NCBI GenBank assembly: GCA_902773215.1
Contig: CACYDQ010000309.1
Location: forward strand, 1-8,421
Reading direction: 5' to 3'
Length of the DNA stretch: 8,421 nucleotides
Source: an uncultured Spirochaetaceae bacterium
GTDB taxonomy: Bacteria > Spirochaetota > Spirochaetia > Treponematales > Treponemataceae
Made by a program: the position numbers and the translations under genes. The stretch's first letter is position 1. Every line of letters starts with the position of its first letter. The notes under the pieces were generated by a model that saw only the letters and a list, made by a program, of their open reading frames with translations, was not told where the DNA came from and searched no databases. Positions 1 to 4,083 of the stretch are shown in pieces.

Positions 1-60
1 ATTTCCCACCGGGGCAAGGCGGCCCGCATCATACAGGCGATGATGGGGAGCCTTGCTTAG
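1..60 (+). CDS. rdgB: C-terminal end of an RdgB/HAM1-type XTP/dITP pyrophosphatase (5'-truncated by the window)
   Basis: Frame 1 is open from the left edge to a TAG at 58-60 and encodes 19 residues beginning ISHRGKAAR. The S-H-R-(G/A)-(K/R)-A motif close to the C-terminus is the hallmark of the RdgB/HAM1 (Maf-unrelated, ITPase) family, where the His-Arg pair contacts the purine base. These cytosolic enzymes hydrolyse dITP, XTP and ITP to monophosphate and pyrophosphate, keeping deaminated purines out of DNA. Only the tail is visible, so catalytic residues cannot be checked. Its stop codon overlaps the stop of the convergent methyltransferase gene by two bases, leaving no room for a terminator between them. 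The call rests on one short motif plus a stop at the right distance. Confidence 0.66.
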   Translation: MSHRGKAARIIQAMMGSLA

Positions 61-1187
61 CTTTTCTTCAGGACGAACAGGTATTCGCGGACCTTCAGGC
101 TGCGGGCGGACAGGTTCCGGCTTCCCCGGAACGTGGGGTAGGGGATTTCCACCGTGCGAAGGCTTCCGTAGCGGGAGAGCATATCCTTCATCTGCTCCGG
201 GCTGATGAATCCCTCCGAGTTGTAGGATATGATGAGGAACTTCGCGTCGAGCGATGAGACCAGGGCTTCCAGAGAGGGGAGGGCCGTCCTCCCCTTGTTA
301 AAGGCGGAGTGGTTCCAGTCCTGAGGGATTCCCGACACCTCGCTGACGGGCACTTCCAGCGAGTTCTTCGTTATGAGGTTCAGCATGAAGTAGTTCGACC
401 CGTAGGGGTGCTGGTTGTAGGGGGGGTCCAGGTAGGCGAGGTCCAGCCCCTTGAGCCGGGGCGCGAGTAAAAGCGCGTCCTCCCGGTATATGCTCACGTC
501 GGAGCTGAACGCGGACAGGACGGGCTTCTTGAGCTCCACCCTGCCGAGAATGCGGGGGAGGGCGTTTCTTCCTTCCCCGCCGAAGCATCCCAGTCCGGTC
601 CTCTTGTCCTTGTAGAATCCCTTGAACACCCCGCTCGTGTTGACGTGCACGGAAGCCTCCACGAGCAGGGGGGCAAGGAAGAAATCCTTCATGTCGTTCC
701 CTGCCAGCTTGTCGATGAGGGCACGGTATCCGTCAATCCGGAGGGCGTTTGCGTGCGTGTAGAAAACCCGCTCCCCCGGACGTATGTCGTCGTCATCCGC
801 CGGGGCGTATCCTGCCGTGATGATGCCGGGCATCTCCTTCGTACTGAGGGCATCCTCCATCCTGCCGTGTATGTCGTCCCAGCGCTGCTCCGGGAATTCC
901 CTGCTGTCGGTCAGGTAGCAGGAGGAGAGGACGCGGGAGTATTCTTCCAGGTCGTTCACCGCGAGGGAGGAGCTGTGCCGCTTGAGCATGCGGGCGACGA
1001 TGCCCGACCCGGAGAAGAGGTCTGCCGAGGCGAGCCTGCGGCCGCCGAGTTCTTCCCGTATGCTAAAAACTTCCTTTTCTATGTCGCCGATGAGCTGCCG
1101 CTTGTTCCCGATGTAGGTAATTATCTGCTGGGTCAGGTAGGCGGTATTTTCCTGATTCCTGCGGGCTTCCTCTTCCAGTTCCGTCAT
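57..1187 (-). CDS. D12-class DNA adenine-N6 methyltransferase, orphan
   Basis: 376 residues. An AdoMet-dependent methyltransferase that methylates the N6 of adenine in a specific DNA sequence. Visible motifs in alpha-class (D12) order: motif X YIGNKRQL at residues 25-32, motif I DLFSGSG (56-62, the AdoMet loop), and catalytic motif IV DPPYNQ (254-259) followed by a Y-G-S-N-Y-F segment. The C-terminus ends in the beta-strand REYLFVLKK usual for the family. Length is normal for a stand-alone enzyme. The start overlaps the upstream acetyltransferase stop as ATGA, with GAGG four bases before the ATG, so the two genes are probably translationally coupled. No restriction endonuclease gene is visible, so it is an orphan in this window; a partner beyond the edge cannot be excluded, although rdgB lies there. 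Recognition sequence cannot be read from the protein. Confidence 0.93.
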   Translation of the reverse strand: MTELEEEARRNQENTAYLTQQIITYIGNKRQLIGDIEKEVFSIREELGGRRLASADLFSGSGIVARMLKRHSSSLAVNDLEEYSRVLSSCYLTDSREFPEQRWDDIHGRMEDALSTKEMPGIITAGYAPADDDDIRPGERVFYTHANALRIDGYRALIDKLAGNDMKDFFLAPLLVEASVHVNTSGVFKGFYKDKRTGLGCFGGEGRNALPRILGRVELKKPVLSAFSSDVSIYREDALLLAPRLKGLDLAYLDPPYNQHPYGSNYFMLNLITKNSLEVPVSEVSGIPQDWNHSAFNKGRTALPSLEALVSSLDAKFLIISYNSEGFISPEQMKDMLSRYGSLRTVEIPYPTFRGSRNLSARSLKVREYLFVLKKS

Positions 1188-1993
1188 GTCGCCTCATCCT
1201 GCAGGATGTACAGTTCCCCCATGAAGTACTGCTCCTGGAATTCGATGGCGGAGAGAATCTCTTCCCTGCTGTATGCCCTGTCGTCCGGGGAAACTATCCA
1301 TTTTTCCTCCACGTCGTTCAGCCGGTGAAGGACGGCGATGACCCTGCCCGTGAATTTGCTTATAGCCTTGCTTACTCCCATCACGTACACGTCCTGCTCC
1401 GCGCCGTCCCCCGCGATGATTCCGTCCACGTATCCGTAGTTGATGGGGTATGTCATGTCCGGGTGCCGGGGGTGGGCTGAGCCGAACGGCCTGTCGATTG
1501 TCCCGCTGACCGTTCTCCCGAGGATGTCCCGGAAGTCCGGTGTCTCTATGTCTTTTTTGTAGATGAGGGTGTTTTCGCCCCAGCGGTTCTTCATCTCCTG
1601 CATGAACGTGAAGCCGAATTTCTCGTACAGGCCCTTCTGGTCGGTCGAGACGTATATACTCCGGTATCCTTCCTTTTTGGCAGTGGCGTAGGCCCGCTCG
1701 ATGAGCTTCCCTATCCGCCTCTTTCCCCTGTACCGGGGGAATGTATAGACAAAACCTATCCAGGGGGAAAGCCCGCTGTCCGGCACTTCGTCATGCTCGG
1801 CGAGCGTGCAGAAGGAGATAAGTTCTCTCCCTTCCGTGAGGAGGAAAAGACTGCTTTTTGCTCCGCAGTGCTTGTAGAAGCTGTTGTCTTTCAGAAGCTC
1901 GTGCAGGTACTTTCCTGCCCGCCAGTCGGATTCCCCGATTTTCTCCAGCCACCAGTCTTTGCCTCTCTCCTGTGAGAATTCCCGTATCTCCAT
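1184..1993 (-). CDS. GNAT acetyltransferase fused to an inorganic-pyrophosphatase-like domain
   Basis: 269 residues in two domains. Residues 1 to about 150 are a GNAT N-acetyltransferase: the acetyl-CoA loop is RYRGKRRIG (87-95), and GLYEKFGF near 121-128 is the usual C-terminal GNAT strand-helix. Its acceptor substrate is unknown. Residues about 152-269 resemble the small (~120 aa) proteins annotated as inorganic pyrophosphatase, with the class I signature YPINYGY at 182-188, D196-G-A-E-Q-D201 where class I enzymes have D-G-D-P-x-D, and a later N-D-V-E-E-K stretch (226-231). Two of the three aspartates of the metal-binding motif are kept and the middle one is Ala, so hydrolase activity is uncertain. 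It leads a two-gene unit with the methyltransferase. There is no Shine-Dalgarno; the ATG falls at the predicted transcription start of a strong promoter, so the mRNA may be leaderless. Confidence 0.88.
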   Translation of the reverse strand: MEIREFSQERGKDWWLEKIGESDWRAGKYLHELLKDNSFYKHCGAKSSLFLLTEGRELISFCTLAEHDEVPDSGLSPWIGFVYTFPRYRGKRRIGKLIERAYATAKKEGYRSIYVSTDQKGLYEKFGFTFMQEMKNRWGENTLIYKKDIETPDFRDILGRTVSGTIDRPFGSAHPRHPDMTYPINYGYVDGIIAGDGAEQDVYVMGVSKAISKFTGRVIAVLHRLNDVEEKWIVSPDDRAYSREEILSAIEFQEQYFMGELYILQDEAT

Positions 1994-1999
1994 GCGGAA

Positions 2000-2028
2000 A
2001 CTCTAGCCCGTGCGGGGGCTCGTGTCAA
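2000..2028 (-). promoter_or_regulatory. Sigma-70-type promoter of the GNAT-pyrophosphatase/methyltransferase unit
   Basis: On the minus strand a perfect -35 TTGACA (2028-2023) is followed by exactly 17 bases and a -10 TAGAGT (2005-2000; four of six to TATAAT). Six bases separate the -10 from the A of the ATG at 1993, which places the predicted +1 on the start codon itself. No ribosome-binding site lies between. Confidence 0.68.
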
Positions 2029-2155
2029 GTATGCCCGCCGTCCGTGATTCTGAATTTTGGCTTTATTTTACTGATGGCTCCGCTGGGGACACTCGGCGGA
2101 AGCGTGGCGACTCCCGTTACCTTTCAGTTGTACGCTTTAGGAGGGAAGGGGCAAT

Positions 2156-2164
2156 TTATCCACA
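2156..2164 (+). promoter_or_regulatory. DnaA box (perfect TTATCCACA)
   Basis: Exact match to the nine-base DnaA consensus. A second, near-identical box starts 11 bases later, so the two are spaced about one helical turn apart, and a parS follows at 2180. Confidence 0.6.
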
Positions 2165-2166
2165 GA

Positions 2167-2175
2167 TTATCCCCA
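2167..2175 (+). promoter_or_regulatory. DnaA-box-like 9-mer (TTATCCCCA)
   Basis: Eight of nine to TTATCCACA, same orientation as the perfect box and starting 11 bp after it, which is the phasing expected of adjacent DnaA protomers. Confidence 0.42.
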
Positions 2176-2179
2176 AGAC

Positions 2180-2195
2180 TGTTTCACGTGAAACT
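2180..2195. promoter_or_regulatory. parS: parS site 1 (ParB-binding palindrome, 15/16)
   Basis: TGTTTCACGTGAAACT differs from the universal bacterial parS consensus TGTTTCACGTGAAACA only in the last base; the inner 14-bp palindrome is intact. ParB loads here and spreads to organise and segregate the origin region. It lies four bases downstream of the DnaA-box pair. Confidence 0.88.
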
Positions 2196-2200
2196 ATGCT

Positions 2201-2280
2201 GGGCTAAAATTAATTCCTTGCAGGTAAAGAATTTAGAATTTTTCAAATTCCTTTGTCTTTCAGGCTGTGTTTTTACAAGA
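2201..2280. other. AT-rich segment, possible DNA unwinding element
   Basis: Counting 2201-2260 gives 17 G/C of 60 (about 28%), and 2221-2280 about 30%, against clearly GC-rich neighbouring genes. It is bounded by the DnaA-box pair plus parS 1 on one side and the TTTTCCACA box at 2283 on the other, the usual arrangement of an unwinding element. Low GC alone does not prove function. Confidence 0.4.
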
Positions 2281-2282
2281 GG

Positions 2283-2291
2283 TTTTCCACA
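2283..2291 (+). promoter_or_regulatory. DnaA-box-like 9-mer (TTTTCCACA)
   Basis: Eight of nine to TTATCCACA (fits the relaxed TTWTNCACA form), same orientation as the other boxes, immediately after the AT-rich segment. Confidence 0.45.
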
Positions 2292-2360
2292 GTTTATAAA
2301 TTCCGCGGCCGGTTTGGTTACTCATAAACCCTCTTAAGTGTGCGGATGGCTTCTCTTTCT

Positions 2361-2455
2361 CAAATGAGGCATCGTGCTACGCTTTTGCTTGCCCACACGG
2401 CTACGCCCCCGCTTGCGGATAGGTCAGGTGTAATGTCTTTCAAGTGAGGCTACGC
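2361..2455 (+). repeat. First cluster of the degenerate 15-mer repeat
   Basis: Two copies of the TACG(C/T)-N-C-C-T-GCTTGC element at 2378-2392 and 2402-2416, and a partial one at 2451-2455. The cluster starts with the AAATGAGGC box (2362) that also precedes the copies near 3030 and 3113. It is the left-most part of a module family dispersed to 3471. No coding potential is visible. Confidence 0.55.
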
Positions 2456-2456
2456 T

Positions 2457-2569
2457 CCCCGTAAACGTCCGTATAACACCCCCGTAAACGTCCGTATAAC
2501 ACCCCCAAAAACGTCCGTATAACACCCCCAAAAATGTTCGTTTAACACCCCCAAAAATGTTCGTTTAAG
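2457..2569 (+). repeat. Five tandem copies of a 23-bp repeat (iteron-like)
   Basis: The variable parts begin at 2461, 2484, 2507, 2530 and 2553, an exact 23-bp period. Copies 1 and 2 read GTAAACGTCCGTATAACA, copy 3 AAAAACGTCCGTATAACA, copies 4 and 5 AAAAATGTTCGTTTAA(CA), and each is joined to the next by CCCCC. The stepwise divergence from left to right suggests successive duplications. Because 23 is not a multiple of three, the array is not a protein repeat. Short direct repeats beside DnaA boxes resemble iterons bound by a replication initiator, but that role is inferred. There are no spacers, so it is not a CRISPR array. Confidence 0.88.
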
Positions 2570-2609
2570 CCCCTGCTTGCGTCGCGTGTTTAGGACACCA
2601 CAATCGGGA

Positions 2610-2625
2610 AGTTTCACGTGAAACA
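2610..2625. promoter_or_regulatory. parS: parS site 2 (15/16)
   Basis: The 14-bp core GTTTCACGTGAAAC at 2611-2624 is perfect; only the first outer base (A for T) differs from consensus. It is followed by a T-rich stretch and TTTCCAAATGAA, a pattern repeated after parS site 3. Confidence 0.88.
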
Positions 2626-2739
2626 TATTTTTGTTTCCAAATGAAGTTTTTCTCGAGTTTTCCCGCTGCATATCTGTTTGAGGTTAAGTATTGGTGTTTT
2701 GCCAACGGACGTGCCCCTTGCTTGCGCGGTGGATCCCCG

Positions 2740-2748
2740 TTTTCCACA
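2740..2748 (+). promoter_or_regulatory. DnaA-box-like 9-mer (TTTTCCACA)
   Basis: Identical to the box at 2283 and in the same orientation, but isolated about 450 bp downstream between parS sites 2 and 3. It follows a copy of the 15-mer repeat at 2711-2725. Confidence 0.35.
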
Positions 2749-2838
2749 GCGTAAAACACCCGAGTGAGTGTAAAGAGTGTGTGAAGGAATTTCACTTTCC
2801 TAAATAAGGTGTATGACGGCTTACTTGTTTGCCGTGTG

Positions 2839-2854
2839 AGTTTCACGTGAAACA
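2839..2854. promoter_or_regulatory. parS: parS site 3 (15/16)
   Basis: Perfect 14-bp core at 2840-2853 with A for T at the first outer position. It is preceded six bases upstream by a small hairpin: ACGGC (2816-2820) pairs with GCCGT (2831-2835). This is the same layout as parS site 4. Confidence 0.88.
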
Positions 2855-2877
2855 TTTTTTTTCTTCCAAACGAAAGG

Positions 2878-2916
2878 CCTCTCTGTAAGAGGGCTGCAAC
2901 GGCGCAAAATGTGCCG
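2878..2916. other. Two adjacent small inverted repeats
   Basis: CCTCT (2878-2882) pairs with AGAGG (2888-2892) around CTGTA. CGGCGCA (2900-2906) pairs with TGTGCCG (2910-2916) around AAA, with one G-U pair. Neither is followed by a T run, so they are not good intrinsic terminators; they may be DNA-level structures or protein sites. Confidence 0.35.
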
Positions 2917-2943
2917 GAGGTGGTTGGTTATGGCACTTGCCAG

Positions 2944-3150
2944 CATTGCCCTGATGCATCGCGCTACGCACCTGCTTGCGTTTGGACATCAATAACTTTT
3001 TTCAAGTGCGAGGAAATACATCTCTTTCCCAGATAAGGCGCCGCGTTACGTACCTGCTTACGTTTAAGACAGCTGTAATAACTCTCAAGTACGAGGAGGA
3101 GTTTCTCCTTCCCAAATAAGGCACACGGCTACGCCCTTGCTTGCCGTGTG
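2944..3150 (+). repeat. About 2.5 tandem copies of an ~82-bp degenerate repeat
   Basis: The TACG anchors fall at 2965, 3047 and 3130, a period of 82-83 bp. Shared boxes in order are CTTTCCCA(G/A)ATAAGGC (second and third copies), the 15-mer TACGYACCTGCTTGC, and a CAAGT(G/A)CGAGGA box at 3003 and 3086. The third copy is cut short after the 15-mer, where it runs into parS site 4. Confidence 0.68.
3122..3150. other. 8-bp hairpin abutting parS site 4
   Basis: CACACGGC (3122-3129) and GCCGTGTG (3143-3150) are perfect reverse complements around a 13-base loop that is the 15-mer repeat core. The right arm ends on the base before the parS, so hairpin and parS appear to form one composite element. 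Confidence 0.6.
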
Positions 3151-3166
3151 TGTTTCACGTGAAACA
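3151..3166. promoter_or_regulatory. parS: parS site 4 (perfect 16/16)
   Basis: Exact match to TGTTTCACGTGAAACA, the strongest site of the cluster. It lies seven bases beyond the stop codon of the minus-strand DUF3781 gene. Confidence 0.92.
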
Positions 3167-3173
3167 TCTTTTC

Positions 3174-3413
3174 TTAATGAGCGGTGATAATCGTGTAGCT
3201 GCTGGCGTTGACGGTGATGACACAGCCGTCAATCGTCACGTACCAGTTCTTTCCTTGCCTGGATATGACGGCATCTTTGTCGAGTATCCGCGATTTGCAC
3301 CATTCCACCACGTCCACGTCAGCGAGCGAGAGATTCCGCCGTATGCGGTCAACGCCCATTTTGGTCGTGTGGACTTTGGCGATGTTGTCAAGGAGTGTCT
3401 GTTTGTCTTCCAT
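3174..3413 (-). CDS. DUF3781 family small protein
   Basis: 79 residues, soluble, of unknown function. The sequence matches what I recall of the DUF3781 family along its whole length: an N-terminal helix, V-x-R-I-R-R-N-L at 21-28, VEWCK at 36-40, GKNWYV at 54-59, and a C-terminus of ITVNASSYTIITAH (66-79). The family is usually about 80 residues, so the gene is complete. The ATG is the first start after an in-frame stop at 3444-3446. It has no Shine-Dalgarno; a TTGACA promoter places +1 on the ATG, suggesting a leaderless message. It is the only gene right of the repeat region read towards the parS cluster, and its 3' end lies seven bases from parS site 4. Nothing in the protein indicates a role in partition. 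Confidence 0.86.
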   Translation of the reverse strand: MEDKQTLLDNIAKVHTTKMGVDRIRRNLSLADVDVVEWCKSRILDKDAVISRQGKNWYVTIDGCVITVNASSYTIITAH

Positions 3414-3419
3414 AATAAT

Positions 3420-3447
3420 AGCATAGCATATTCTCGCATCTTGTCAA
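3420..3447 (-). promoter_or_regulatory. Promoter of the DUF3781 gene
   Basis: On the minus strand a perfect TTGACA (3447-3442), a 16-base spacer and TATGCT (3425-3420; four of six to TATAAT). The ATG begins after six more bases, the same distance as at the other minus-strand promoter. TATGC is directly duplicated here, so the -10 could also be read one copy upstream with a spacing too short to be usual. Confidence 0.6.
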
Positions 3448-3456
3448 TGCACACGC

Positions 3457-3471
3457 TACGTACCTGCTTGC
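3457..3471 (+). repeat. Outlying copy of the 15-mer repeat
   Basis: TACGTACCTGCTTGC, the same element as at 2965-2979 and 3047-3061, separated from the rest by the DUF3781 gene. It is followed two bases later by the degenerate parS. Confidence 0.6.
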
Positions 3472-3473
3472 GC

Positions 3474-3489
3474 AATGTCACGTGGAACA
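3474..3489. promoter_or_regulatory. Degenerate parS-like site (12/16)
   Basis: AATGTCACGTGGAACA keeps the central CACGTG and most of the right arm but has lost three bases of the left arm and one of the right. It follows a 15-mer repeat copy as parS sites 3 and 4 do, which supports common origin, but ParB binding is doubtful. Confidence 0.4.
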
Positions 3490-3600
3490 ATTACCGAACA
3501 TTCCTTAGTATCTGGGGTTAAACCCGCCGTTCGGTCTTGTCCAGGAGAGCGGAACGGATATTCGGTCGAGGAAAATCCTGCCCGAGGACGGCACGGATGA

Positions 3601-3640
3601 TAGGCACGGAGGGAGAAATGTGCTAGTCTTGAGGCGGAGG
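3601..3640 (+). promoter_or_regulatory. Possible promoter and ribosome-binding site of the YunG-like gene
   Basis: TAGGCA (3601-3606), 17 bases, then an extended -10 TGCTAGTCT (3621-3629). Both hexamers are only moderate matches. A clear GGAGG Shine-Dalgarno at 3636-3640 lies eight bases before the ATG and fixes that start. If the promoter is right, the leader is about 13 nt and begins at the Shine-Dalgarno. Confidence 0.4.
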
Positions 3641-3648
3641 TATTCGGT

Positions 3649-4080
3649 ATGGAATATCGTTTTTACGGATGGGAGAAGGCGGACTGTGCCCCTGCCGATG
3701 AGGCGTTCGCGAAAATCCGCGACCCGAGGGCCTTGTACGAGTTGCTCTGCGGAATCTGGTGCGCCGGGACCTGTGCTCCCCGGATGCGGCAGGACTGGAC
3801 GCCGGAGAACAGGACGCTCGGGCAGTGCTCCATCACGGCCTTCCTCGCGCAGGACATATTCGGCGGAAAAGTCTACGGCATTCCGCGTGAGGGCGGGAAC
3901 TTCCACTGCTACAACGTGGTCGGGGACTGCGTGTTCGATTTGACGAGCGAGCAGTTCGGAGACGAGAAGCTGTGCTACGAGGGCAATCCCGAGCAGTCTC
4001 GCGGGGTCCACTTTGCCAAGGAGGAAAAACGCCTCCGCTACGAATACCTCCGGGCAGAGCTTTTGAAGCGCCTCCGCTGA
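3649..4080 (+). CDS. YunG-like protein of unknown function, possible Cys-His-Asp papain-fold enzyme
   Basis: 143 residues, no signal peptide or membrane segment. The central part, from CAPRMRQDW (42-50) through TLGQCSITAFLAQDIFGG (56-73), HCYNVVGDCVFDL (86-98) and TSEQFGDE (99-106), resembles the Bacillus YunG-like family. That family has no assigned reaction that I know of. The arrangement of C60 in a G-Q-C motif, H86 and D93/D97 looks like the Cys-His-Asp triad of transglutaminase/papain-like enzymes; this is my inference from spacing and residue type. The C-terminal 30 residues are a charged helix. The start has a strong GGAGG at eight bases. It is followed after only three bases by an alpha/beta hydrolase gene, so the two are probably one transcript. 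Confidence 0.76.
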   Translation: MEYRFYGWEKADCAPADEAFAKIRDPRALYELLCGIWCAGTCAPRMRQDWTPENRTLGQCSITAFLAQDIFGGKVYGIPREGGNFHCYNVVGDCVFDLTSEQFGDEKLCYEGNPEQSRGVHFAKEEKRLRYEYLRAELLKRLR

Positions 4081-4083
4081 GCC

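Larger units (their letters stand above)
2156..3166. other. Candidate chromosome partition/replication-origin locus
   Basis: This gene-free stretch combines a perfect DnaA box with two or three near matches, an AT-rich segment, five 23-bp tandem repeats, four parS sites and multiple short inverted repeats. Each class is also listed separately. In many bacteria parS sites cluster within a few kb of oriC, and an origin usually carries several DnaA boxes beside an AT-rich unwinding element. What argues against oriC proper is the absence of dnaA, dnaN, rnpA/rpmH, gidA or parAB in the window and the small number of DnaA boxes. Partition centre is well supported; origin is an inference. Confidence 0.55.

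Noticed and set aside
645..1328. A 227-codon plus-strand frame across the methyltransferase gene
   Set aside because: It is antisense to the methyltransferase and to the end of the GNAT-pyrophosphatase gene, has no family resemblance and no ribosome-binding site.
2457..2569. CRISPR array
   Set aside because: The 23-bp units are directly abutting with no unique spacers, are too short for typical CRISPR repeats, and no cas genes are present.
1858..2855. Several short open frames in the repeat region, some containing F-H-V-K
   Set aside because: F-H-V-K is the translation of the parS palindrome and the G-V-L-rich stretches are the 23-bp repeat in shifting frames. No start has a ribosome-binding site and none resembles a protein family.
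2944..3166. Insertion sequence or MITE
   Set aside because: No transposase, no terminal inverted repeats bounding the block and no target-site duplication are visible; the repeats are tandem and modular instead.
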